This document shows positions 1 to 11,407 of a stretch of DNA of 64,000 nt, piece after piece. The translations under genes and the position numbers were made by a program. Origin of the DNA: Cordylochernes scorpioides (lineage: Eukaryota > Arthropoda > Arachnida > Pseudoscorpiones > Chernetidae); NCBI GenBank assembly GCA_030710605.1, contig CP092876.1, forward strand, positions 66,340,115 through 66,404,114, given 5' to 3'. The notes under the pieces were generated by a model. It saw only the letters and a program-made list of their open reading frames with translations, made no database searches and was not told the origin of the DNA. The first letter of the stretch is position 1, and every line of letters starts with the position of its first letter.

Positions 1-2834
1 AGCTTAGATTTATCCATTCTTGTAAGGTCGTTTTGTATAGATTGGTCTGCCGCTGTTTTTAAGAGCCCTGTAATCGCGCTCCTCAACGTTTCAGGATCAT
101 CACAGGAAACAAGTGCAGGGGATCCATTATTTATACGATAATAACAAGGCGAAGGAAGACGATAAAGATACTCGTCTTCCTTCGCCTTGTTATTATCGTA
201 TAAGTTCATTCCAGGAAGAATTACTCTACTATTATTCTAAATTCGTTATTTCTAGGATCCATTATTGTTAAGCAGATTGGTGAGCTTTTTAATGAAGCCG
301 ATGGGTGTGCCCGAAGCATTAGACAGTTCCCGTGTTCTATTAAAACATATACGCGGCAATCTGTCACTGCTCATATTCAACACCCGCAGCCAATACTTCA
401 GGGTTAATTTTAAAGCTGTTACACTCAAAGAGATACGACCGGTTTCTAATCTGATTATGTAGCCTGGAGTGTATCTAGGCAGATTCAGGAACCTACGGAA
501 AAATATGTCTTGTATACTGTCCAGTAAGTCTTTATGCTCTGTTGCCCACAATGGAGCGGCATACATCAGGACAGCTCTCACTATTGTATCAAAGAGTTTG
601 ATTGATAAATTTATTGACTTTGCTTTTGATTTTATTAATATTGGGTGTGTGGCGTTAATTGCTGTAAGTGCTTTTCCTTTAAAGTAATTTGCCGGGTGAG
701 TAGTTGTTATTGTTGGTGTCAGAGGGAATCCCAAGTATGTATATCTTGAAGTTATTGTTATGGGTTTATCATTCCAGAACCATCTATCCTTATTTGAGGG
801 TTTACCTCCATTACGGGACACCATAATCTTTGACTTGGACTCATTTAGTGTCATTAAGTTCTCATCGATATATTCTTTCAGTATTTTGATATTCTTTTGG
901 AGGTTCATCCTGGACTCACCTATAATTGCTATGTCGTCGGCGTACAGCAATAAATGGATATCTCCAAATTCTGGCAAATTTACACTCGGCAGGTCTGAAT
1001 TATTATAAATTTCTATTAAGTCCGTGATAAATAATATAAAGAGCAGTGGGGAAAATGGTTCTCCCTGGAGGACTCCCGAGTTTATCTTAATACTTTCCGT
1101 AAATGATCCCTTCCATCTGAGAGCTATAGTTGCTTGTTCGTAGTAACTTCTGATCGTACTTATGAATTGGTAACTCATGCCTAGGTTGTAAAGTTTTTTC
1201 CAAAGTATTGAGTGAGGTACAGTATCAAATGCCTTCCTTAGATCGACAAAAAAGACATATATTTTTCCCCTCTTTTTTCTTAATGATAGTTGGATTAAAG
1301 TAGTTAGTGTAAATATGTGGTCAATACATGATCTTCCTTTTCTAAATCCCGCTTGGTTTTCCGGTATAACCCTTCTTCCCTCGACCCATTCCTACAGTCT
1401 TGATCTTAGGATTGAAGTGAAAAGCTTTTATACATTGCTAATCAGTGCAATAATTCGGTAGTTAGAGGGGCTCTTCTTTTAACCATTTTTAAAGATTGGG
1501 TGTATAGTGGAATTAGTCCAAATTGCTAGGTATTTTCCAGTCGTAATACCACTATTGTAGAGTTGTTTCAACAGCAGTATGTACGAATCAGGGAGTATTT
1601 TTAATACTTCATTGGGGATGCCATCGGGCCCGCATGCCTTGTTACTTTTGAAACCAGCTATTTCCTTGTATATGTCTGCATTGGTTATCTCTGAGTCAAA
1701 TATAGGATCGTTCTGAGAAATCACATTATGTAAATTACAAATTCTCAAATTTTTCTCTGTAGTCATTAGTTCGCGGTAAAAGTTCAGCCAGTCCTGTATA
1801 GCTATTTCTCCTTGGATAAATAGATGTGATTTTGTAGAGCGCAATAGTTTTCCAGAAGGTCTTTGAGTCTTTAGCATTTCTGAGTATTTCCTGTTTTTCA
1901 TTATCAAAGCCTTTCCTTTTTAGATCCAATAAAGCGAGATATTTCTTTCTGGAAGAAGCATAACATCCCCTGTCTTCCAATCTATTTGTTTTAGGATATT
2001 TCTTCAGACTTTCTTTTGCCAGTTTTTTCATATCATAGCAGTCCTTATCGAACCACGGCTTAGATTTCCTGGAGCCGCCCATAATTGAGTACGTTATTTT
2101 TGCATATGACATTGCTTCCAAAATTCGCTGATTGAAAGTGTATACGAGGTCATCGGAGGCTGGTATGTTTTTTTCCCGCAATTCTTCCAGTTTCATTTTA
2201 AACATTGCGAGTCCCTCGGCTGACCATCTATATCTCGTAATATTATAATCTTCCAGTTTGGTTTTTTTCTCATTGAAGTTTTGGCCTTTTATCGTTAAAA
2301 CCAAAGGGTGGTGGTCAGAGTACAGTTGGTCATCGACTTTGAAGTCCAGTAAAATTTGTAGTGAACCCTGTGAGAGTATGCAATAGTCGAAGAGCCTCTT
2401 TCAGATATGTATGTAAAATCTCCATCTTTATCCCCTCTAGATCTTCCATTAACTATTGTCAAAGAATTATCTTCCAGGAAATCAAGAAGTTAATCAGACA
2501 GAGATGATATTATATGATCTTTGGCCCTTCTTTCCGATGTTAGAGGGAGCTGGAAATTAAGTGGATTGTGTAGTCCTCCCAACTTCTCAGTTCTGATGTT
2601 CAAATCTCCAAGTAAAATTATTTCCTTTCCATCTGCTATTTGCTTTTGAATGTATGTAGACAGTTTATCTAAGTTATGCAGCTGTATTTGGTTTGGAGGA
2701 AGGTATACAAATATCAAACAGATAACATGTTGGAGGGCTCTTGTGTTTGTTGATAAGAAAATAGATAACCAAGTGCTATCCTTTTCTGAACTGTCTACTC
2801 TATATTGCCCGCCTTCCCTAAAACCGACAATCAT
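1..2834 (-). pseudogene. LINE ORF2 remnant (endonuclease plus reverse transcriptase)
   Basis: In translation order: the C-terminal half of an apurinic-type endonuclease with a GDLNIR motif (2834-2490), a linker containing KPWFDKDCY (2304-1735), the RT N-terminus with KACGPDGIPNEVLK (1907-1479), and the RT palm with LLLYADDIAI (1178-252). These pieces lie in different frames, and 1180-1480 carries further RT sequence with breaks. Conceptual reading resumes after the 132-254 insertion in a segment matching the C-terminal part of the ORF2 at 44241-46559 (shared ADQSIQND/TDQLIQND-type stretch). The two ORF2s are clearly related but not close copies. Confidence 0.85.
120..266. repeat. Foldback insertion with 12-bp target duplication inside LINE ORF2
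   Basis: The 12-mer ggatccattatt occurs at 120-131 and 255-266. Between the copies lies a 123-bp insert (132-254), most of which is an inverted repeat: arms 131-162 and 172-203 are perfect 32-bp complements around a 9-nt loop. The LINE coding frame can be read up to the insert and again after it. The insert places a TAG stop (254-252) directly after the Gly-Ser codons. Confidence 0.85.
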
Positions 2835-3740
2835 ACCCCCTGATCCTCTTCCCCTTCCTGGAAGCCGTACTCCAAGTAGGCCAAGGCAGATCCGACCTTG
2901 GCAGTCACAATGATCTTCTTTGGAAGATCCGTGTTCTTTTTACCCTCGTTTATGAGAATGAAGGCGGTCTTCTTCAGGTCAAACCAAAGAGGTTTAAAGG
3001 TTCTAATAGTGTCCAAGTCCTCAATGACGTAAGGCAGACCACTGATGGTGATTCTTTCGGCCTTTTTCTGGTAGGACAGTGCTTTGATCAGGACTCCGTT
3101 GATCAACAACCCTTCTTCAATGTTTGTCTCCGCCATTTGAGGACTTTCAAGGCCAACCAGGACCTCCCTGGAAACCTTTACAAGCTTCACTACGAAGCTT
3201 TTGCCCAATTTATCTTCAAGGGCTTTGATGTAGTTCACCGAAGTAAAACTCAGGGACATGTATCGGATAGAGAATCTGGTCAAAGGTCCCAGCTGCGGAT
3301 ATATTCCGACACTGTTCGAATAATGGCCTAGAAACCTTTACCTGCTCGTTGTTATTTCTGTGACGCGATGGCTGTCGCGGCGCAGTCCCGTTCATGTTGG
3401 TGGTGGCTTGGCGAGATTGTCCAGGAGGAGTTCGACCAATCTTCATCAAAGAAGGCGAAGGCTTTCATTTTTTCCACTATTCGAAGCTGTTCAATTCGTC
3501 CACAACGATTTCAGCCCAAATCCGAATTTTCTGGGAAGAATTTGCATAATTGCCGCCGTCCTCGATGGACGAATTTGCATAATTACTTTAAGATTTTAAA
3601 GATTATTTTTCCTTCCTTTGACTTTTCGTCCGTCGATAGCTCGACGTTGGATGGTTCCACATGGATGGGAGTAACATCATTCTGCTCCCCGTCATATTGG
3701 CCATCCGCCAATACTGATTGGATATATCCATCCTCTCCAT
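2831..3740 (-). pseudogene. LINE ORF1 remnant
   Basis: The ATG at 3740-3738 opens a peptide (MERMDISNQYW...) that aligns with the start of the intact ORF1 at 48548. The 3283-2831 part matches the central, RRM-like region of that ORF1 (YIKALEDKLGKSFV against YMKALEELLGKDSV). Frames change between these segments, and the zinc knuckle present in the intact copy is missing because of the deletion that fuses this reading to the endonuclease. Confidence 0.75.
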
Positions 3741-3771
3741 CTCCAATGGAAAACGCGGAGCTCGCAAGGCC

Positions 3772-4155
3772 GAGAGAGAGGGATAGAATCTATCTTCATT
3801 TCCTCAAGTTAAAAAAATGTCTAAAATTAAATTGATCCTGTCCTTGTCTGGAGGAGGACTCTCTCAAAGTGGAGGAGCCTCCCTTCCTGAGAAGTTTTTT
3901 TAAAATATATTTTATCACCAAATTGTAATTAATCACATTTAACTTCTTTAATATATCTTTGATTTTGTAAAATTTGACTAAAAGTGTAAATAAAATATAT
4001 TGAATTCTCTTTAAAATTTAAAAATGTTTTTTTTTTTATTTTGAAAATTTGATATAGGTTCTATACATTGCGTATGTAAGATGAAAATGTATAAATATTA
4101 TCATAGATAATAATAAATCAGATAATCTTTCCTTTATCCTTCCTTTTTCCTTATA
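3772..4155. other. AT-rich spacer
   Basis: A short (GA)n tract at the LINE 5' end is followed by AT-rich sequence with homopolymer runs. I see no coding signal. Confidence 0.6.
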
Positions 4156-5213
4156 TCTATAAAAATGAAATGCAAAATCGATGTTTGTTATCGCGTTGCG
4201 CAAAATCTACTGAATCATTCATTATGAAATTTCGCATATAGGTAGCTGAAGATTTCGTTTAATATATAGGCTATTAAAAAACTAAAAAGGTAAATGTGCT
4301 TTTTAAAAAATATATAAAACCAAAAAACTTTAGTTCCAGCCTTTTACCGCTTGGGCGCAGTATTGGTCGCGACAAAAGATGAAATTGATTGGTTAAAAAA
4401 TTACACGTGGTTTGTTTACACGATGAATGTTAGTTTGTTTACACGATTAATGTTTTTAAAAGGTAAGATTATCCAATCGCCGTGAAACTTTAGGAATTTA
4501 TTTACTATACTACTGGGAAGGTTTCTGGTTTGAATTTGATTTGAAATAAATATTCTTTGGAATTCTTTTTGTAAATTTTCTACTTTCACTCGCAAGCAGC
4601 GCCTCTCGCGGTTTCTGGTGAAATTATATTTATAAATTGTAACAATGCTTAAAATGTGTTCCAAGTATAATAAATTTAATTTGAGAATTTGGTAATATAA
4701 TATTCCAATGACGTAAAAAAACTTGGCATTTTAATATTAATATATATTTAAAGAAAATATTGTAACGGTTTTGTGTTAAATGTTAAAAAATGTAATGTTA
4801 AAATATATTTTTCATTGTTAATTTAATTTGTTGTTGTTTTATAATAATAAAGATGCAAATTACATTGCTGTTGTTGTTTATTATCGTTTGTTTATATAAA
4901 AAAATTACATTGTATGTGATGATGATAACAAACATGAATTTTTAAATTAATATATGTTATTAATTGATAAAAAAAATAATTAATTATCAAATATATATTC
5001 ACAAAAGTGACAATATCTTATTTAAAATATTATAAATATTTTCAAAATATTATGCGTTTCAAAAATATATTTAAACGCATATAACAATATTTATATACGT
5101 TTATAAATCAATATATAGGTGGATTAGATGTTTTCAAGAATCGTTTTAACAAATGTTCGTTAGGCAAACTTTTACTCGGATAAAAACCGGGCGATGCCGG
5201 GTACATTCGCTAA
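4156..5213 (+). mobile_element. Non-autonomous Helitron-like element
   Basis: It starts with tctataaaaatga after an A and ends with a GC-rich hairpin (accgggcgatgccgggt) followed by a CTAA terminus. This matches the 3' architecture of the other Helitron-like copies in the window (hairpin, about 10 nt, CTRR). It carries the ctcgcaagcagcgc motif (4590-4603) also present at 50075-50088 (opposite strand) and 60242-60255. No coding capacity. The 5' boundary is less certain than the 3' end. Confidence 0.5.
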
Positions 5214-5329
5214 ATACAGTTATTTACAAATCTTCGTTTGTGGCAAGATAATATTCCTTCAACTTCAAATTACCGAAGTGGACCAATTAATACTGATTTT
5301 TTCAACTTATCGAGTATTTTTCAAATAAT

Positions 5330-5450
5330 TGAGAGTATAGACAAGTATAGATTCAGTAGGGATTAAATGTTCGCTAGAATCGTTTTAACAAATGTTTGTT
5401 AGGCAAACTTTTACTATGGTAAAAATCGGGCGAAGCCGGGAACATATATA
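5330..5450 (+). mobile_element. Helitron-like 3' end truncated by LTR insertion
   Basis: A second copy of the 3' region (gttaggcaaacttt... then gggcgaagccggga) follows the first. It stops after gaacatatata, exactly where the compound LTR element begins, so the CTAG terminus is missing. The LTR element therefore inserted into, or directly beside, this Helitron end. Confidence 0.6.
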
Positions 5451-6286
5451 TGTAATGAGTTGAGGTCTGGTAGCCTCTGTAGAATCCTGTCGACTATCTG
5501 TAATAAGTTGAGGTCTGGTAGCCTCTTGTAGAATCCTGTCGATTAACTTTGTGATGATAAAGTGTTGACTTTCGCTATACTGTGTTGACCAAGAGGAACA
5601 GTCAGGATGGGGAGTTTTCCAGTACCTCTCTGCACCTTGTAAGTCCTTTAAAAGTTCTCACAGAGTACAGGCAGTCGTGGTCGAGGCAGAGTGGAAAGCT
5701 TGGGAATGTCCACATAAAAAACGAAGACACAGTTGCACTAAGAAAGTTCCGTGAACAGATAAAAGTTGAGCTAGGACCGAAAGATGGAGAGATAGAAGAG
5801 TTCTTACTAACTACATGGTGGATGCGGTGGACCTTGGTGACAACTGACGTGGGCTCGCACAGATGCTGCACTAACTGTCAAGTGACTGTAAAGTGACTGT
5901 ATTTATAGGTTAAGACGGGGGGGCCTTGTGCGACAGGAGCCGTTTCTGAGAAAGGGGGCTTTGCATGTCACCAGATGTGAGAGGGGGCTTTGCATTCCAC
6001 CAGATGTCAAGAGTGTGGGTGGTCTGGCCCTTTTTAGACCTTGTTGTGGGAATTCTAAATCTATCTCGATTTTGACGTTATGACTTCTATCTCTTGCTTA
6101 GCTCAACTCTTAATCTATTTCAGATTTTTATTTATTTATCCTCAGTTTGTACAAATTGCATTACCTATGATGATGTAAAGACATGTCAATAATGCGTATA
6201 ATCATTTACAGATGTGTTTCTATTATACAACATTAAAAATTTGTTATAAGTTATATACAATATGGGTTTGTTGGCTTAAATTACCA
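5451..6286. repeat. LTR copy 1 of the compound element
   Basis: Terminal TG...CA, 836 bp. It opens with two tandem units of about 48 bp (each with gttgaggtctggtagcctct). Open frames inside it, such as 5582-5896, have no recognisable domain and are not annotated as genes. A TATAAATA box lies on the minus strand near 5900. Confidence 0.8.
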
Positions 6287-8768
6287 TAGATGGGCCCCGG
6301 GAGTGAAAGGGTTTATCCGGGTTTAAGCGGGTAAAGCCTCTCTAATACAGGTAAGTAATTAAAATTTCTTTTAATTAATTTAAACTGTGAGGGTTAAAAA
6401 GGGCTATAGCAAGATGATTTGTTTGGATATATAAAAGTGATATAAAAATGATATTTTTGTTTGATTAAAAAAATGATGATTAAAATAAAATGATGACATA
6501 AAAATTCACATTCTAAGAGAATATTGGCGGGCGTTGAAAAGGGTTAGTAGTTGAAGAATATGCAATTGTACGGAGTGCACATGTAAACCAAATACTTGAT
6601 CCAGGTGCAAAGCAAGGATATAGACACAAGCATCTTCCTAGGCAATGTTTCACTTGCGATCCTATATAAGGGTTACAGTGTTTTGTCACAATTTTAGGAT
6701 TATTGGGTTAAAAGTTGTTGAAGAAAAGTTGCTTATTAATATGATTGAAAGGGGTGGGAGAGCCATGCGATAAGTAGAATTGTAGCGACAGTAGGTGGTC
6801 TGACTAAACTCGAAATCAAAGGTTGAATGTGGTCCGCTAGAGCTGAAAAAAAAAAGTTGAAAGTTTAAAAAAGTGGACGCTTTGTGTATGCGTTGGTGAT
6901 TTGCTCTGCGGATGAAATGAAATAAACTTTTGAAACGTGTTCAGGCCAGAAGTTGAGATTCGTAAATCTGGGGAACTGTGTTCAAAGAGTTGTTGAAATA
7001 ACGAAATCAAAAAATAAAAAAATTGTCAAGGAGTGCTGTCGTTTTTCTACGATGGTTTGAAGCAATGGCTGAAAAGATAGTGATGATAAAGTTTAGGGAA
7101 TTGTGTGTGTGTGTGGTTAAAGAATATGATTTTTGAAAACGATTGTTGTATGCCCGATAGTGGATGATAAACATTGTCAGATAATAAGGTATTTAAACAA
7201 ATATAAAATATAGTGAATAAAAATATAGAAATATGATTGCGGGTACAAAAAGTGTAAGTGGACAAAATCAACATGTAATATATAAAACATATAATAAATA
7301 ATAAAATAAAAATAATTCTTGAAACAATTAGATGTTTTGAAATACTAAAATAATATCATGAAAAATAAAAGTAAATTTGATTAAAGTTTTTTTTTTTTTT
7401 GAAAATCATGTTGGATTAAAAATTTGATTATATAATTGAAAGGTAAAAATAAGAATAATTATTCAAGATTTTATACAAAAATGAGAATCTAATTAAAGGT
7501 TATTAATGATTAGATAAATGTTAAGTAGTGGAAATTCAACAATATTGTCTCTTTTGAAGAAAAGTTACAACTGCGGTGTGTAACCATTGATTGGTAAACA
7601 TCGGTGTTTTTGATTCTCTGAAACTGGGAATACGTGAAATGACATTTTCATTTGTCCAAAATGCTGGTAGGTAGAGAATGATTTCTCTTTCGCGTTATAA
7701 AGTTTATATAAGACTTAACCAAGTTGTTTTAATTAGTGATTATTTGTAAAGTTTTTTATAAATAATGAGGTCACGTTGGTGATCGCATAATTGCGACATA
7801 CAACTGTTTGGCAGCTGTACATTTTTTTCTAGTGGTTGAATAATTGAAATTGTTTATACGCTGGTTTTTTAGAATCACAGTGAAATATGATTGTAAAATT
7901 AATTGTATTGTACAAATAATAAATTGTGATGCGCTGTGTTGGTTTTATAAATAGAAATTTCAGAAGCGAAATTTATTGGTTGGATTGGTTACTAATATGT
8001 TATGTATTGTGATCTCCATTAACATGTATAATGTTTAATATGTGAAGTGAGGTGTGGTTAAGGAGCTTGTGAGATTTATGAGATTCTCGAAGAAATCTAA
8101 ATGATCAGTGTAAACATGTGTTTAAAATGGCGGTCATGAAGCTAGCGGTCATTTACATCTGCCTTGAGGGGAGAGGGACGTTGGACGGGGATTCTCTTAA
8201 ATAGATCGTCGTGGGTGGTCAATCATGGGGGATGTTTGTTATTTTTGTCGTTTACTTAAAACTGATTTTCTCTCTCTTCTTTTGTCGAGGTTGGCAATTT
8301 TCTGTTATAATTGAAAATATAGTTTTCTCGATGTTCGTAAGTGGTTGTGTTTTCGAAGTTGTTTAGATATAGTAAGATTGTTATACGATGATTTCAAGCT
8401 AGAAGTGAGTAAAAGATATGACTTTCGACGTGGACACGCTTTGAGGTGAGAAGTGTCACAGGCGTGAAGGGCGTCTTTGGCCTGAAAAGTGAAAAAATTT
8501 TGGTTGTGTTGCCTTGTGACACTTGTGAAGTGAATTGAATGGAAAGGTGTCACGTGAAGTCATAGTTGGTACAAAATCTAACCTGTTTCACCATAAATAA
8601 CAAATTTACTAAAGTCATGGGTGGTGGTTGTACGAACACATCGAGAATTTTTGACTGTTAGTGGATTTGGCATGTTTAATGTGAATTTTTTTTTTTTAGC
8701 GTTTAGTGGGGTGACGTTATGGAGCTCGTATGGCTCGAAATTGGATTTGTTTGTGAAGTCGCGTACTA

Positions 8769-10065
8769 CAGAGGGTGTTTCCTTTCAAATGAAACGATTT
8801 CAAACGTCCGTTAGAACTTTATTTTTCGAACGTGATTTTTTTTCATGTGTTCTATGTGCTTCCCCTTCTTCTTGGCTATCTCCCTGCATCGGACTTTCCA
8901 AGCTGCGAACACTTCCTTGACTTTGGAGAGCGAAACATTCGACCACTCCTCTTGTGCGGCTTTCCAAAGTCCGGCCTCAGTTTTGGGACGTCGGTTGAAG
9001 AGCCGTTGTTTCAACATACCGAACCCGTAAAAATCCAGTGGGCTGGCGTCGGGAGACTTCACTGGAATGTCCGAGTTCCTGATAAAATTTAGGCCTAGGG
9101 TGTCCTTCATTTCTTGTAGGAACTGTTGGATTTTGTTGGAGGTATGGGAAGAGGCTTTGTCGTGATGAAGGAACACTTTGTCCATTTCCCCTGGGTAAAG
9201 GTCCTTCAGTTGTTCGATGACAGGTTTCAGAACGCATTCTATATAGAATTCTGAGTTCACCTTCACCTTCGATGGAACCTTTATGAGCGGAAGGACTCCA
9301 CGGCCAGTCATTACCCCGACAACCATGAAACCTTTAGGGAAAGTTTCGGAGCATTGGTGAACCCAATTATCCGGGACCTGATTGCCTCTTTTGATGTAAC
9401 AGATCTTCCGGATTCCATTGCAATACGTCACATACATCCATGCTTCGTCCAATGTTGCAGTATATTCCGATCTGGAACCGGCCAGGTGTTCCTCGTAGAG
9501 CTTCCGCGCATTCGTTGCACGGTTTTTCATGTGGAAAGGGGTGAGCTTGTGAACCTTGCCTTTTCGTCGGGTATCCAGTTCCAAATCTTTGTGAATGATG
9601 TTATTTATCGTTTTCAGCGATGTTCCACACATTCTGGAAAGTTGGCGCTGAGATGGTGGATTTTCAGTAGTTGCTAGCCGCTTTACCTTGGAAACCGTGG
9701 CGGGGGTCCGCACCGGACGTGGTCGATCGACTTGAAATTTTTGCCCATTGGATTCAGCTTCCCTTTTCTTTCCGATGCCATTTACTACCCTACATATTGT
9801 AGCTTTGCCAACATCTAGTCCTTCTGCTTTTAGCTTTTTCACTATGACGCTATAATTGTTTCCTTCTTTGGAAAGGGTCCGAAATGTTTGTTCGACTTGG
9901 AGCGTTAGTCTCTCTCCCCCCATGTTGCAAAAATCATGACACCTGATGAAAATGAATTCTCCAGAAGATTCTAGATCTATTGGAACCAGTGTCGTGTGCA
10001 GCATGCCTGCACGTGCAAAACGCGAGCGCTCGAAAATCGTTTCATTTGAAAGGAAACACCCTCCG
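8769..10065 (-). mobile_element. Full-length mariner-type transposon, DD41D by spacing
   Basis: The 1297-bp element is flanked by TA (8767-8768 and 10066-10067). Its terminal inverted repeats (8769-8800 and 10034-10065) match at 31 of 32 positions. The second internal region of the compound element keeps the empty site (near 14723), reading gtac-TA-ataattg with one TA. One intact transposase gene fills the interior. Confidence 0.93.
8811..9923 (-). CDS. Mariner-family transposase, intact
   Basis: Cut-and-paste DNA transposase acting in the nucleus on the flanking inverted repeats. I chose the ATG at 9923 (MGGERLTLQ), which gives 370 aa. The same frame is open to 10151, but that lies outside the element. 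The N-terminal ~110 residues hold helix-turn-helix DNA-binding sequence (VEQTFRTLSKEGNNYS, VGKATICRVVNG). The catalytic core shows Asp159 (TLDEAW), Asp255 (FLHHDKASSH) and Asp297 (SPDASPLDFYGF). The 41 residues between the second and third Asp give a DD41D spacing, unlike the DD34D of classical mariner or DD34E of Tc1. The C-terminus is Lys-rich. No stop or frameshift is seen, so activity is possible. Confidence 0.9.
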   Translation of the reverse strand: MGGERLTLQVEQTFRTLSKEGNNYSVIVKKLKAEGLDVGKATICRVVNGIGKKREAESNGQKFQVDRPRPVRTPATVSKVKRLATTENPPSQRQLSRMCGTSLKTINNIIHKDLELDTRRKGKVHKLTPFHMKNRATNARKLYEEHLAGSRSEYTATLDEAWMYVTYCNGIRKICYIKRGNQVPDNWVHQCSETFPKGFMVVGVMTGRGVLPLIKVPSKVKVNSEFYIECVLKPVIEQLKDLYPGEMDKVFLHHDKASSHTSNKIQQFLQEMKDTLGLNFIRNSDIPVKSPDASPLDFYGFGMLKQRLFNRRPKTEAGLWKAAQEEWSNVSLSKVKEVFAAWKVRCREIAKKKGKHIEHMKKNHVRKIKF

Positions 10066-11407
10066 TAATAATTGTTGCCAATTGGAGAGAGTGACATGTG
10101 AGGGTGTTGAAAGGTTTGTTGAAAGAAATGTGTTGATGAACAATCATGCATGTAAAAGGAAAAGACGAGGGAGTGTATTTATCCTCGAATATTAACGATT
10201 GTAATCGTTTTGGAAGGCTGTGACTTAAATTAGCTACTGGCGGTGAAGTGGAGTGAATCTTTATTTTTAACTTGTTTTGGGAAAGATAGGTGTTTTTGAA
10301 GATATTGTATCTTCCGATTTTTGCAATTAAAAAAAAATGCGTTTCACCTATGTTAATTTATATTTAAAATTTGAATATACTTTTTAAATTGTTGATTATG
10401 GTAGTTAAAATGATTCTTATAAAAAGACAATGTCGTGAGAGTTACAAATAATTTGAATTGAGCGCTTACTTAAAATGGTGAACATTACCAAATTTTAAGA
10501 ATTGATAAAGATATTGGTCTTTTGGTATAAAGATAACTAATAAGTAAAACAAAAATAAGTTGAGAATTATGATGAATGAGATTGTTTTTTTTTTTTGAAT
10601 AATAATGATTTTTTTTTCAAGTCGTAGCTTTGAATAATGCCATTTTAGGTAAATTTAGGAAAGGCTTGTAAGATTAGTAAATTAGTAAAAATGCGTGATG
10701 GGCGAATTTTTTTTTAAAATAAAATTGAGAGTAATAACTTGAAATTTATAATCTTATTAAAAATTAAAGTAAATTTGATCAATGAGAATGTGAAAGTTTT
10801 AAAAATTGAATTAAAGATGATATAAAAAGGTAAAAATTGATTTTAAAATGCTTAAAGTGGAAATATAAATACAAAATATATGGGGAATCAAGTTGTGAAG
10901 TTGGGATAAGGTTAAGGTAGGTTTTTTAAAAACTTACAATTTAGATGAAAGTTCAGTCAGGAGACTTGGTCTTTGGTGGTCGTCCTGCTGTCGTGGAAAT
11001 CGCTCCATGTAAAGCTTGTAGAAGCTTGTAACTTCTGGAAAGTTGTTTGTGGCTTGTTGCCTTGAGCATTGTTTCGACGATGTCAGGTCGAAGGTGGAGA
11101 ACTTCTCACTGGGTTTGCATCATTCTGCTCCTCGATTTCCATGACTTGCGGGAATTTCGGGGCTGTCGTTGGCGCGGTCAGCTTGCTCCCGGCGTTGGCG
11201 ATCGGTGTTAGCGGGTCTGCGGAGGTCCCTTGGGGCGGCGACGTTTCTTCCTCAAATATCGTCTCTTGTTGGGGGGAGAGATTGCTTGGTTGTTTCGTTG
11301 GACTGGCGGGTTTGTTCCTCCATCTTTGCTCTTTCTCGCTTCTATCTGGTCAGGCTTCTTACCTTCTTCGTTGTGTCATTCTTCGTTTTGGTAATCCTGT
11401 CGACTAA

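Larger units (their letters stand above)
1..3771 (-). mobile_element. Decayed R1-like LINE, 3' end outside the window
   Basis: A non-LTR retrotransposon on the minus strand in the order ORF1, endonuclease, reverse transcriptase. Its 5' boundary near 3771 is a GGCC-containing segment directly abutting a short (GA)n run. The ORF1-only element at 46822-48596 begins with the same arrangement, so the two belong to one family. Frames are broken in several places. ORF1 is joined near 2834 to the middle of the endonuclease, so the ORF1 zinc-knuckle end and the endonuclease N-terminus have been deleted. A foldback insertion lies at 132-254. The copy is dead. Confidence 0.85.
6287..11407. other. Internal region 1 of the compound element (with mariner)
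   Basis: About 3.8 kb of non-coding sequence plus a 1297-bp mariner at 8769-10065. The plus strand is conspicuously poor in C over long stretches (roughly 6350-8600 and 10200-10950). The last ~340 bp (11069-11407) is GC-richer. On the minus strand it reads a gag-like, Pro/Thr/Glu-rich frame starting MEEQTRQSNET, broken at a run of six C. Not assigned to a family. Confidence 0.6.

Noticed and set aside
5582-5896. 104-aa open frame repeated in the LTR copies
   Set aside because: It lies wholly inside a non-coding LTR, has no recognised domain, and loses its start and changes frame in the third LTR copy and the solo LTR.
11069-11407. 112-aa plus-strand frame, repeated exactly at 15724-16062
   Set aside because: Identity only reflects the tandem duplication. 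Composition is Cys/Ser/Leu-rich without a domain, and the minus strand looks more coding-like.
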